From: Postechiella sp039985655
Lineage (GTDB): Bacteria; Bacteroidota; Bacteroidia; Flavobacteriales; Flavobacteriaceae
DNA length: 64,000 bases
Assembly: GCA_039985655.1 (NCBI GenBank)
Contig: JBDWSF010000014.1
Coordinates: 248,001-312,000, forward strand
Direction of reading: 5' to 3'
Notes under the pieces: generated by a model
Told to the model about the DNA's origin: nothing
What the model saw: the letters and a program-made list of their open reading frames with translations, nothing else
Databases searched by the model: none
Translations under genes and position numbers: made by a program
In this document: in pieces, positions 42,721 through 51,011 of the stretch
How positions within the stretch are numbered: the first letter of the stretch is position 1
Layout: each line of letters begins with the position of its first letter

Positions 42721-44082
42721 ATGGCAACTTTTCAAGACTTAAACTTAAACACACCGCTTTATAACGCTTTAGACGACTTAGGGTTTACAACACCAACGCC
42801 TATTCAAGCCGAAGCATTTAATGTTATTAGCTCTGGAAAAGATGTGGTTGGTATTGCACAAACGGGTACAGGTAAAACCTATGCCTATATGCTACCCGTA
42901 CTTAAAACCCTTAAATATTCGACACAAGAAACGCCGCGTATATTGGTATTAGTACCAACAAGAGAGCTTGTTGTACAGGTTGTAGACGAAATAAAAAAAC
43001 TTACTAAATACATAAACACGCGTGTTTTAGGTGTTTATGGAGGAACGAATATAAACACTCAAAAACGTGCTATTGCCGAAGGTATAGATGTTTTAGTAGC
43101 TACTCCTGGTCGCCTTTACGATTTAGCTTTAAGTCGCGTTTTACAACTTAAATCGATTCAGAAATTAATTATTGATGAAGTTGATGTGATGTTAGATTTA
43201 GGATTTAAGCATCAATTAATTAACATCTTTGATATTCTTCCAGAGAAAAGACAGAATATTATGTTCTCGGCTACGATGACACAAGATGTTGATCTATTAA
43301 TTAATGATTTCTTTAAAAGTCCGACACGTGTTTCTGTTGCCATGTCTGGTACACCGCTCGATAATATTTCGCAGCAGCTTTATAACGTTCCTAACTTTTA
43401 TACCAAAATAAACCTATTAGTACATTTGTTAAACGACACCGAAACGTTTAATAAAGTTTTAATATTTGTGGCTTTTAAGCGTATGGCAGATCGTTTATTC
43501 GATCAATTAGACCTTCATTTTAAGGAGGAACTTTGTGTTATTCATTCTAATAAAACACAGAATTACCGTTTACGTAGTATCGAACAATTTAGAAATGGCG
43601 ATAACCGTATTTTGGTGGCTACAGATGTTATGGCGCGTGGTTTAGATATCGATAATGTATCGCATGTTATTAATTTTGATACGCCCGATTTCCCAGAAAA
43701 CTACATGCATCGTATTGGTAGAACTGGTCGTGCAGAACGCGAAGGAAAAGCCATGGTATTTTCTACTCCAAAGGATCAAGATTCGATTGACAATATAGAA
43801 AGCTTAATGAAAATGACGATTCCAGTGATTGAAATGCCAGAAACTATCGAAATTTCTACTGAGCTTATTGAAGAAGAACGTCCGCAAATAAAAGAACACA
43901 ATAATCCACACAAACGAAAAGATGAAGATGCTCCTGGTCCTGCTTTTCATGAAAAATCTAAAAAAAATTCTAAAGAAAATTTAGGAGGTTCTTATAAATT
44001 TAAAATTGCTGCGAAGTACAAAAAGCCAAAAACTAAAGGCGATAAGAATTATAATAGACGGAATAAGAACTATAAAAAGTAG
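42721..44082 (+). CDS. DEAD-box RNA helicase, RhlE-like
   Basis: A 453-residue ATP-dependent RNA helicase. Q motif FTTPTPIQAEAF at ~22-33, Walker A AQTGTGKT at ~46-53, PTREL near 79, DEVD in place of DEAD near 152 (I-D-E-V-D), SATM near 180, then ATDVMARGLDIDNVSHVINFD and HRIGRTGRAEREG in the second domain. The DEVD variant keeps the Asp-Glu needed for ATP. The ~80-residue tail is Lys/Asn-rich and basic, a non-specific RNA-binding extension. It is shorter than the helicase at 333 and lacks the DbpA domain. Probable role in ribosome assembly or RNA decay. Confidence 0.93.
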   Translation: MATFQDLNLNTPLYNALDDLGFTTPTPIQAEAFNVISSGKDVVGIAQTGTGKTYAYMLPVLKTLKYSTQETPRILVLVPTRELVVQVVDEIKKLTKYINTRVLGVYGGTNINTQKRAIAEGIDVLVATPGRLYDLALSRVLQLKSIQKLIIDEVDVMLDLGFKHQLINIFDILPEKRQNIMFSATMTQDVDLLINDFFKSPTRVSVAMSGTPLDNISQQLYNVPNFYTKINLLVHLLNDTETFNKVLIFVAFKRMADRLFDQLDLHFKEELCVIHSNKTQNYRLRSIEQFRNGDNRILVATDVMARGLDIDNVSHVINFDTPDFPENYMHRIGRTGRAEREGKAMVFSTPKDQDSIDNIESLMKMTIPVIEMPETIEISTELIEEERPQIKEHNNPHKRKDEDAPGPAFHEKSKKNSKENLGGSYKFKIAAKYKKPKTKGDKNYNRRNKNYKK

Positions 44083-44157
44083 AATTTCAGTTTACAGTAT
44101 TCTGGTGCAGTTTGCATTAGTTTTCGTTTTTAAAAATTTAGCATTTTAGTTTTTATT

Positions 44158-44250
44158 TTTGGCGTTACCCGAAGGGGGTCGGGCTTTCACTAGTCGCTCT
44201 CTGCGAGGAGCTCCAACAATAGCTCAATCCCTAACGCATTTATCCGCCAA
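44158..44250 (+). repeat. Dispersed intergenic repeat, copy B
   Basis: Inverted relative to copy A at 40251-40345, with the exact shared core 44176-44192 (GGGTCGGGCTTTCACTA). It begins GGCGTTACCC and ends near CCTAACGCATT. Confidence 0.6.
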
Positions 44251-44414
44251 ATACAGTTTTAATGATTAAATTGGTTTCTGTTTGTGGATTCATTTGTACA
44301 CTGATAAAACCAATAAGCGATTTAGTCTGAACAAAAAACATCCAGTTTGTCATTCCTGCGCAGGCAGGAATCTATTATTCAATCGAATAAAAAACGACAA
44401 AGAATCACAACAAA

Positions 44415-44447
44415 AAGCCCCTTTTCTTGATTGATGAAAAGAGGCTT
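44415..44447 (-). terminator. Terminator of the MotA/TolQ/ExbB-type gene
   Basis: AAGCC-CTTTTC (44415-44426) pairs with GAAAAG-GGCTT (44436-44447) with one mismatch, followed on the minus strand by TTTTTG; it is 27 bases beyond the stop. Confidence 0.75.
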
Positions 44448-44473
44448 CTTAAACAAGACAATTGAACTAAAAA

Positions 44474-44878
44474 CTATGTTTTCTGCAATCCTTTTAAAAT
44501 AATAATTCCAATTCTAGGAAGAATAAACGTTATACATCCAAATACCATAGTTAAAAAAGAGACTTTCAATCCGCCTGCCATCGCACCTGTACTAATATCC
44601 CCTACAGCTTCTATGCTATCAAAAGCAGTAATCATACCTATTGTAGAACCTAAAAACCCAAATACTAACCCCAAAACACTAGCATCGGAAGCTAAACTTG
44701 TCATTTTTTTAGATTTTTCAATGTTTGTTTTAAGTCTTAAAAACCCGAGTACTAAAAACAATACTGCCGCTATTAAACAAATTAAAATAGGCGACATATA
44801 AAAGGGGCCACCTTCGTTAAACCGTTGTGCTAATTCTGAAAAAAAGCCTGAATTCTTTACTAATAGTAATGCTCTCAT
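44474..44878 (-). CDS. Short MotA/TolQ/ExbB-like membrane protein
   Basis: A 134-residue protein with three hydrophobic helices (~27-47, 66-84, 104-126). The stretch ASVLGLVFGFLGSTIGMITAFDSI followed by AMAGGLKVSFLTMVFGC resembles the conserved proton-channel helices of MotA/TolQ/ExbB (GLLGTVxGMxxAF, xxAGxxxALxxTxxG). ExbB is usually over 200 residues and paired with ExbD; here no ExbD follows, and the hydrolase gene lies upstream. It could be a single-purpose stator-like protein or a divergent family member. Its own terminator follows. Confidence is good for the family, low for function. Confidence 0.6.
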   Translation of the reverse strand: MRALLLVKNSGFFSELAQRFNEGGPFYMSPILICLIAAVLFLVLGFLRLKTNIEKSKKMTSLASDASVLGLVFGFLGSTIGMITAFDSIEAVGDISTGAMAGGLKVSFLTMVFGCITFILPRIGIIILKGLQKT

Positions 44879-44889
44879 AATTTATAAAT

Positions 44890-46242
44890 TTATTGTTTTT
44901 TTATTAGTGTTTTTGGATTCGTTCCTGCTTGTGAAAAAACCAGTGTGTTTTCCTCAAGATTAAACTTTAAATGAACCCCAAATTTATCATGTACAAACTC
45001 ATTCTTTTTTATAGCTTTAAACTTAAATAACGCGTTTGGATTTGGACCGCCTTTTAGCACATTACCTTCAGCAACAAAAGTAAAAGAAAACTTATCATCA
45101 CCAGTGGAACCTTCATATTCTCCAGCGAACAATTGCATTTGTTTCTCTGTTAACTCAATAGATTTCGCATTCTTAATAGGCTTTAACAAGTCTTTATTTT
45201 GGCTTGCTAGAAAACCATTACTAGCTATATTATCCATGGGGTAATTTAAAGCATTGGTGAGTACTACTATGGTCGTTTTTTCTTCCGGTATATGGGTTAC
45301 CTTAGTTATAAACCCGTCAATACCACCCTCGTGACCATAAGCAACTTGACCATACATTTCTCCTTTAAAAATACCTGATCCAAATGGGAATTTTTTAATC
45401 GTAATCATTTTAGAAAAACTTTCTGGTGACATTAATTCGCCATTAAATAATGCTTCATAAAATCTAACAAGGTCATAAGGTGAAGACACTATACCTCCTG
45501 CTCCCATGGGATTACTCATATCGGTTTCATTTGCTATACTTAATGAATCCTTTTTATAATAATAATAATAATAATAATAATAAGAATGACATTCATTATG
45601 AGTTGCATCTATATTACGTCCCAAGTAAGTATCCTTTAAGTCTATCTTATTTGCTATTCGTTTTTGAAGTGCTTCTCCATAACTAGTCTTGTCTATGTTT
45701 TCAATAATATATCCTAAGAGGATAAAATTCGTATTGGAGTATTCGTTTTTCTCATTAGGCTCAAAAACACTAGGATGTTTTTGCATTCTAGTCAGCATAT
45801 CTTCTCGGCTAGACTTCTTCAAAATCCAGCTATGAAAATCAGGATCCCCCGTAATATTAAACAAACCACTACTATGAGTTAGTAAGTTTGTGATACTAAT
45901 ATTTTCAGCATTTGGAATCTGAGGAAAGTAGTTTGAGAGTTTATCTGCGAGCTTTAGTTTGCCTTCGTCAACCAATTGATAAACCATGGTTGCTGTATAC
46001 GTTTTTGTGATTGAGGCAATCCTGAATTTAGAGGCTTTGGTGATTTTTTTACCATCTGATACACTGGCATAACCTATACTCTTATCATAAACAACCTGTC
46101 CGTTTTTAGAAACCACTATGGTTCCCATCATTTTATTGTTATCTGATAAATCTTTAAAAAACGAATCTAATTGTTTAAAGTTTTCTTGTTGAGAAAAACA
46201 CAATGCGTTTGTTAATAGAAAAAGAGCTAATAATTGTTTCAT
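44890..46242 (-). CDS. Secreted serine hydrolase, class C beta-lactamase-like
   Basis: About 450 residues from the ATG at 46242, which opens a signal peptide (MKQLLALFLLTNALCFSQQ); a frame start at 46266 adds 8 unlikely residues. Catalytic motifs of the beta-lactamase/transpeptidase fold are SITK (nucleophile Ser and Lys) near 68, YSNTN (YxN) near 167 and a HEGG box near 300 in place of KTG. A C-terminal domain from ~360 follows. Such enzymes are peptidases or esterases, rarely true beta-lactamases. Oddly, nine Tyr in a row near 221-229 are encoded by a pure ATA/TAT microsatellite at 45556-45582, in a surface loop. Confidence 0.85.
   Translation of the reverse strand: MKQLLALFLLTNALCFSQQENFKQLDSFFKDLSDNNKMMGTIVVSKNGQVVYDKSIGYASVSDGKKITKASKFRIASITKTYTATMVYQLVDEGKLKLADKLSNYFPQIPNAENISITNLLTHSSGLFNITGDPDFHSWILKKSSREDMLTRMQKHPSVFEPNEKNEYSNTNFILLGYIIENIDKTSYGEALQKRIANKIDLKDTYLGRNIDATHNECHSYYYYYYYYYKKDSLSIANETDMSNPMGAGGIVSSPYDLVRFYEALFNGELMSPESFSKMITIKKFPFGSGIFKGEMYGQVAYGHEGGIDGFITKVTHIPEEKTTIVVLTNALNYPMDNIASNGFLASQNKDLLKPIKNAKSIELTEKQMQLFAGEYEGSTGDDKFSFTFVAEGNVLKGGPNPNALFKFKAIKKNEFVHDKFGVHLKFNLEENTLVFSQAGTNPKTLIKKQ
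45556..45582. repeat. Trinucleotide microsatellite inside the hydrolase gene
   Basis: Nine ATA units on the + strand, read as nine Tyr codons on the minus strand. Slippage would change length without breaking the frame. Confidence 0.85.
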
Positions 46243-46433
46243 GTGTTTATAATTTTGATTTAACATGAAACAAACTTACCCATCATTTCAAGTCTAAAAT
46301 CTAAAATGCGATGGATAACCTATTTAGCAACTTTTATAACCAAAGGCTAAATCCATTACTAAAACAGTCATTCGTCTACAAAAAATCAATTCCCATCAAA
46401 AATATAGTATTATTGTAAAGCTGATAATTGTAT

Positions 46434-47483
46434 ATGCTAAAAAAAATCATCTTAAATAAATTTGTTCAAATTATACTTCATTCCATCTTTTGGTGTGCTG
46501 TATTATTGTTCTACACTTACTTTTTTGGGTTTGATAGTAAAGATTTTAGTTACGTATTGTCATTTTCTTTATTCTTAATGCCTATTACTATAGCAACCAC
46601 TTACGTTTCAATATATAAACTCATCCCAGATTACCTTATAACTAAGCGCTATTTTCAATTTGGACTTTATAGTCTATACACTGTAATAATTTCTACTTAC
46701 TTAATTCTGTTATCTGTTTTTTTCGGGTTGGTATATTTATCAAACTTTAAGTACACCAACATGGCTCCTATAAGCCGAAACTTGGTATTTGTAGCCATTG
46801 CTGTTTACCTAGTCGTTATTATTGTAAGCGCTTTTAAACTACTAAAGCTAAATTTAAAACACACTGAAAAAACTAAAAAATTAGAAACTAAAATTTTAGA
46901 AACCCAACTAAAATTAAAGGAGCAAGAACTTAATTACTTGAAGATGCAAATTCACCCGCATTTCTTGTTTAACACGTTAAATACCATGTATGGATTTGCG
47001 CTTAAAAAAGCAGAAGAAACTCCAGAAATGATATTGAAACTCTCTAATTTACTAGACTATTTGCTATATCAGGTAGACAAGCCATTTGTACTCCTATCAT
47101 CTGAAATTAATCATATTAAAGATTATATTGAATTAGAAAAAATGCGTTTTAATGATACTTTAAATATATCCTTTACAACCAATGAATTAATTAAAGATAT
47201 AGAGATTCCGCCTATGCTTTTAATTCCATTTATTGAAAACAGTTTTAAACATGGCACTATTAAAGCGGGAAAATTGGACATTAAAATAGGTCTGTATTCT
47301 GAAAATAAAACAATAAAATTCCGAATAGAAAATACAAATACCAAATCTCAAATCTCAGAAAAAGGCATAGGATTAGAAAACATAAAAAAGCGCTTGGAAT
47401 TACTATACAAAAACAACTATGATTTAAGTATAATTAATGAAAATGAAACTTTTATTGTAAATTTAGAATTGAACTTGAATTAA
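46434..47483 (+). CDS. LytS-type sensor histidine kinase
   Basis: A 349-residue kinase from the ATG at 46434 (a TTG two codons earlier is less likely). Four membrane helices fill ~10-145, then a coiled linker rich in Lys, Glu and Leu (~150-178) leads to the His_kinase box with MQIHPHFLFNTLNTMYG near 180-196, whose His is phosphorylated, and an ATPase domain with PPMLLIPFIENSFKHG near 260 (N box) and GIGLENIKKRLELLY near 320 (G box). It has no extracellular sensor domain. It lies 3 bases from the LytTR regulator, its cognate partner. The signal is unknown. Confidence 0.93.
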   Translation: MLKKIILNKFVQIILHSIFWCAVLLFYTYFFGFDSKDFSYVLSFSLFLMPITIATTYVSIYKLIPDYLITKRYFQFGLYSLYTVIISTYLILLSVFFGLVYLSNFKYTNMAPISRNLVFVAIAVYLVVIIVSAFKLLKLNLKHTEKTKKLETKILETQLKLKEQELNYLKMQIHPHFLFNTLNTMYGFALKKAEETPEMILKLSNLLDYLLYQVDKPFVLLSSEINHIKDYIELEKMRFNDTLNISFTTNELIKDIEIPPMLLIPFIENSFKHGTIKAGKLDIKIGLYSENKTIKFRIENTNTKSQISEKGIGLENIKKRLELLYKNNYDLSIINENETFIVNLELNLN

Positions 47484-47486
47484 AAT

Positions 47487-48206
47487 TTGGAACAAAGCAA
47501 ACCCATATCGTGTCTTGTTATTGATGATGAATCTATTGCTAGAGATATCATCAATAATCACTTATCTAAAATTAAAAACATTCATGTTGTAGCGAGTTGT
47601 AAAAATGCTATTGAAGCTTTTAGTTATATAAACACTCATAATATAGATTTGGTGTTCTTAGATATTAATATGCCTGAAATCTCTGGAATATCTTTTGCTA
47701 AATCCATTAATAAAAACATTAAAATAATATTTACCACGGCTTATAGAGATTATGCGGTAGAAGGCTTTGAATTACAAGCGGTAGACTATCTTTTAAAACC
47801 CATTTCTTTTGAACGTTTACTAAAAGCTGTAAACACTTATTTTGAAGTTCACAGTGAGTTACAAACCAAAACTATTGAACAAACTACAGATAGTAATTTT
47901 ATGTTTGTTAGAGCTGATAGAATTATGGTTAAAATTAACTTTGACGCTATTATTTATATAGAAAGCTATAGCGACTATATAAAAATACATCTCTCAGAAA
48001 AAACAATAGTGACACGCGAAACCATAAGCGCTGTTGAAGCTAAATTACCTAAAAATCATTTTTTACGCATTCATCGTTCGTATATCATTTCCATATCTAA
48101 TATCTCCTCTTTTACTAACGAACAAATTACTATTAATAAAACATCGCTTCCTATAAGTAGAAGTTATAAACAGGAGGTTCTGAAAGTTTTAGAAAAGTTT
48201 CAATGA
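47487..48206 (+). CDS. LytTR-family response regulator
   Basis: A 239-residue regulator with a receiver domain (~8-122; DLVFLDINMPEISG holds the phosphorylated Asp near 58, and VDYLLKPISFERLL the Lys) and a LytTR DNA-binding domain (~140-237, IIYIESYSDYIKIHL...LRIHRSYIISISNI). The frame starts at TTG 47487, 3 bases after the kinase stop; no ATG upstream or close downstream would give the full receiver, so a TTG start with translational coupling is my choice. It acts with the kinase before it. Its end overlaps the convergent gene at 48200 by 7 bases. Confidence 0.92.
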   Translation: MEQSKPISCLVIDDESIARDIINNHLSKIKNIHVVASCKNAIEAFSYINTHNIDLVFLDINMPEISGISFAKSINKNIKIIFTTAYRDYAVEGFELQAVDYLLKPISFERLLKAVNTYFEVHSELQTKTIEQTTDSNFMFVRADRIMVKINFDAIIYIESYSDYIKIHLSEKTIVTRETISAVEAKLPKNHFLRIHRSYIISISNISSFTNEQITINKTSLPISRSYKQEVLKVLEKFQ

Positions 48207-48907
48207 AAAAAGCTTTTCTTTTTTTCTAAACTTTTATTTGACCAAATTTTAATATTATCAAATTTACCTGTATCATCAAAAGAGCCGATGCCTAGTTGTC
48301 CTTCTATAAAATGAGTATCGTTTGCCTCCATAATAGGCGCCGTCATATCATCAAAATAAATCTTAATACTTCCTTCATCAACCTTTCTTTCTATTCTTAC
48401 TTTATGCCAAGAATTTGTTTCCCCCCAATTTGTACCTTCAGTGGTTTTTAATGATATTTTAGTTCGAGGCTCATCATTAACTATAAATATATTATTCGCA
48501 TACTTATCTGTTTTACTAGCAATATGCACATAGTAAAAATTCGTTGGACTATTAACTCCAAAAAACAAACATAAATCGCGATGTCCATACTCCTTTCCTG
48601 TTTGATTTAAAGTAGCCTCTAGAATAAAGTCCCCAACAAAAACATCTTTTATTAATGCGATATTAAAAGGCGATCTTACATGTGATTCATAATCGCTTTT
48701 CCCAAAAAGCTCTATTTTTTTTCCTGTTTTATCTTTAACAATGCGCCAGGCTTTATCATCAGTCATTTCAAAATCTCTTATTGCCTGAGGCGATTCAAAA
48801 TCTTGGGCATATATTAATTGATATCCATCTGGTATTAATGTCTGAGAAAATAGCATTGGGGCAAAGCCAAAATTTAATACAAAAAGCAACAGATATAAAA
48901 AGCGCAT
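48200..48907 (-). CDS. Secreted concanavalin A-like (DUF1080/LamG-type) protein
   Basis: A 235-residue exported protein: signal peptide ~1-21 (ending LFSQ) and one jelly-roll domain. The pattern DFILEATLNQTGKEYGHRDLCLFFGVNS, FYYVHIASKTD, SWHKVRIERKVDEGSIKIYFDD and GQLGIGSFDDTGKFDNIKIW is that of sugar-binding LamG/DUF1080-like domains found alone or on glycan-degrading enzymes. No catalytic residues are obvious, so it may bind a carbohydrate or be a 3-keto-disaccharide hydrolase relative. Its C-terminus overlaps the LytTR gene (convergent, 7 bases). Confidence 0.72.
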   Translation of the reverse strand: MRFLYLLLFVLNFGFAPMLFSQTLIPDGYQLIYAQDFESPQAIRDFEMTDDKAWRIVKDKTGKKIELFGKSDYESHVRSPFNIALIKDVFVGDFILEATLNQTGKEYGHRDLCLFFGVNSPTNFYYVHIASKTDKYANNIFIVNDEPRTKISLKTTEGTNWGETNSWHKVRIERKVDEGSIKIYFDDMTAPIMEANDTHFIEGQLGIGSFDDTGKFDNIKIWSNKSLEKKKSFFH

Positions 48908-49012
48908 AAGTATAATTAATGTAATTAATAATATTCGAAGTTATGAATTTTAACACCGATTCTAAATTAAAACAAACCTAGAATTGATATAAGTTGAAAT
49001 ATGAAAAAAAAT

Positions 49013-49036
49013 CCCCTTTCAAATTAATGAAAGGGG
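49013..49036 (-). terminator. Terminator of the MscS gene
   Basis: CCCCTTTC (49013-49020) pairs with GAAAGGGG (49029-49036); the minus-strand stem is followed by ATTTTTTTT. It lies 63 bases beyond the stop. Confidence 0.85.
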
Positions 49037-49099
49037 TCATGTAAAGAGTTCGGTATATCTACAGAAAAGTAACCAACCAAATTTAACCCTAACTTAAAG

Positions 49100-49915
49100 T
49101 TATTCCTGCATTTCTACTTGGCTCTCTACAATATCTTTAATTGGAATTACTAATTTTCCTTTTTTTGTTTTTAATGTTACTGAAATACCGTCAATAGATT
49201 CTATTTTTCCTTTGGTACCATTAAATTTTATAGTCTTACCTACTTCGTAGATTTTTCTAGCATAAAACGTTCTTAACAAATCGCCTACAACTTTATGAGC
49301 ACCTAAGCCAAACGCTATAGCAAAAGCCAACATCAAACCTGCTAAAATTAATGTAATGTTACTTGTTATTATTTCGGTATCTACGCCTGCCTGATTCAAA
49401 GCTGTTATAGCTATGAATATTAACAATAACATGAATACGGCTTGACTTATCATTTTTGATCCTGATAAATCCATCGATTCAAAAAATGATTGAAGCGATT
49501 TTTTAACAAAGTTAGCAAATAGCAATCCTAAAATAAAAATAGCTAAACCTGTAAATAACTTAGGCAAATATCCCAAAAGACTTTTTAATCCATCTGAAAC
49601 CATAGTCAGTTCCAAAATATCAGTTATAATGAATATTAGTAAGACATATAGTAACCACTTTAAAACTTTGGTTAAAATATCTATAACGTTAATATTAATT
49701 TTTTTGTCTCCAAATAATTCAATTTGATTAAGCTTATCATCTAATTTGTCTGCCTTTACAACTTTTAATGTTTTCCTTAAAATACTAACAAGAAGTTTAA
49801 TAATTAACAATGCTATTATTATTGCCGCAATCGCTCCTAATATCTTAGGAACCGACGAAGCCAATTCGTACCAAACTAGTTCTAGAGATTCTTTTAATTT
49901 GTCTATAAAATTCAT
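49100..49915 (-). CDS. MscS-family mechanosensitive ion channel
   Basis: A 271-residue membrane protein. Hydrophobic helices lie at ~25-48, 90-108, 118-142 and 155-175, and a pore-type segment at ~184-215 is rich in Gly, Ala and Leu (ITLILAGLMLAFAIAFGLGAHKVVGDLL). A soluble beta domain (~220-270, YARKIYEVGKTIKFNGTKGKIESIDGISVTLKTKKGKLVIPIKDI) matches the MscS middle beta domain; the large C-terminal cage domain is missing or very short. It opens under membrane tension to release osmolytes. Found 29 bases after a small protein gene and an ECF sigma gene, so all three may respond to envelope or osmotic stress. Confidence 0.85.
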   Translation of the reverse strand: MNFIDKLKESLELVWYELASSVPKILGAIAAIIIALLIIKLLVSILRKTLKVVKADKLDDKLNQIELFGDKKININVIDILTKVLKWLLYVLLIFIITDILELTMVSDGLKSLLGYLPKLFTGLAIFILGLLFANFVKKSLQSFFESMDLSGSKMISQAVFMLLLIFIAITALNQAGVDTEIITSNITLILAGLMLAFAIAFGLGAHKVVGDLLRTFYARKIYEVGKTIKFNGTKGKIESIDGISVTLKTKKGKLVIPIKDIVESQVEMQE

Positions 49916-49944
49916 TTTATTAAAGTTAGGGTTGATTGTTTTTC

Positions 49945-50118
49945 TTAAGATTTTCTATTTTTCATAGTTTGTTCTATAACATGTGATAAATTATATGAAA
50001 ACAATTCGGCAATTTCCATTATTAACTTAGCCATAGCGATATCACTCATAACCTTTGCCTTAAGTTCCAAAGGAACTTCCTTAAGCGGCATATTTATTTG
50101 ACTAAATGGATTTTCCAT
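49945..50118 (-). CDS. Small protein downstream of the ECF sigma factor, 57 residues
   Basis: ATG at 50118-50116 shares one base with the sigma stop (TAATG), TAA ends at 49945. The product starts MENPFSQINMPLKEVPLELK, continues VMSDIAMAKLIMEIAELFSY and ends TMKNRKS: 57 residues, soluble, helical with hydrophobic spacing. Coupling to the sigma gene by the shared base and the clean frame argue that it is real. By place it could be a small anti-sigma or regulator of the sigma factor, but there is no cysteine-zinc motif or membrane helix, so the function stays unknown. Confidence 0.7.
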   Translation of the reverse strand: MENPFSQINMPLKEVPLELKAKVMSDIAMAKLIMEIAELFSYNLSHVIEQTMKNRKS

Positions 50119-50693
50119 TATTTTAGGTTATTTGAATATACGGTTAATAGTTTATCTTTTGCTCGTTTTAATCTCATTTTTACTGCACTTTCTCCAATTC
50201 CTAAAACGCCTTTAATATCTTTTATAGATAAACCGTCTTGGTATTTTAAAAGCAGTATCATTTTCTCATCTGGTAAAATAAGCTCTAATGCAACTTTAAG
50301 CTTATCGACCTTCATTTGAAGAAAACTTTCATCATCATCTTCATCTTCTGAAAGGTTCTCAATGTCTTTATAATCTACTGATTGTTTTTCAAATTTCTTC
50401 GCTGTACTTCGTGTTACATAGTTCACACAATGATTATATGTGAACGCATATAACCACGTTGAAAATTTAGATTGTCCTTTAAAGCTTGCCAATTTAACAA
50501 ATAATTTTAAAAAAATATCTTGTGTTAAATCTTTGGCTTCATCTTGATCTTTTGCAAACCCTAAACATTTATTGTAAACCAACATGGCATGTCTATCATA
50601 TAGGACTTCAAAAAGCATTGTATCATTGGTCTTAACAATGGCTTTTATAAGGTCCTCGTCTGAAGACTTTTTTATTTTTGTAAGGGTTTCCAA
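50118..50693 (-). CDS. ECF-type RNA polymerase sigma factor
   Basis: A 191-residue group IV sigma-70 factor. Region 2: LFEVLYDRHAMLVYNKCLGFAKDQDEAKDLTQDIFLKLF and SKFSTWLYAFTYNHCVNYV (~28-95). An acidic linker (~105-130, rich in D and E) is followed by region 4: LPDEKMILLLKYQDGLSIKDIKGVLGIGESAVKMRLKRAKDKL (~140-182). It directs polymerase to a stress or envelope regulon. Downstream and coupled is a 57-residue protein, then an MscS channel; no classical anti-sigma with a zinc motif is seen. Unlike the sigma gene at 25594 it is intact. Confidence 0.93.
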   Translation of the reverse strand: METLTKIKKSSDEDLIKAIVKTNDTMLFEVLYDRHAMLVYNKCLGFAKDQDEAKDLTQDIFLKLFVKLASFKGQSKFSTWLYAFTYNHCVNYVTRSTAKKFEKQSVDYKDIENLSEDEDDDESFLQMKVDKLKVALELILPDEKMILLLKYQDGLSIKDIKGVLGIGESAVKMRLKRAKDKLLTVYSNNLK

Positions 50694-51011
50694 AAACGAA
50701 GTCGGTTTATTTTTTAATTATACTTTCTTTTAAGACACACCTATTATTGATAAGTCACATCTTAAACTATCTTTTTATTTAAAAAAATGCTTTCGACAAA
50801 TAAAGGAAAAACTTCTTACACAATGACTCGTAATTATTATCTATTACTACGCACTTACTACGCAAACCTATATTCCCTACAATCTAATTACAACATAAAA
50901 CACTCACTAACAAATATTTATCAATTCACTAATCCAATTAAGCACTTTTACTTGGCTCAATTAAACCTCAAACGAACTTTTAAACAGTCTTTTTTATTAG
51001 GACTCATTATC
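50694..51011. other. Intergenic stretch between the sigma and DUF4249 genes
   Basis: Holds the promoter region of the minus-strand sigma gene; no clear TAnnTTTG box or hairpin is seen. A + strand frame (50787-51050) is low-complexity and overlaps the DUF4249 gene, so I do not call it. Confidence 0.4.

Larger units (their letters stand above)
44083..44473. other. Intergenic stretch with dispersed repeats and a terminator
   Basis: Holds copy B of the 95-base repeat (44158-44250), a short repeat GTCATTCCTGCGCAGGCAGG then AATC (44349-44372) also found, inverted and slightly changed, at 150-179, and the terminator of the ExbB-type gene at 44415-44447. Confidence 0.55.

Noticed and set aside
44890..46242. 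Serine hydrolase considered as an antibiotic-resistance beta-lactamase
   Set aside because: Only the general SxxK/YxN fold is seen and the KTG box is replaced; peptidase or esterase roles are commoner for such long family members.
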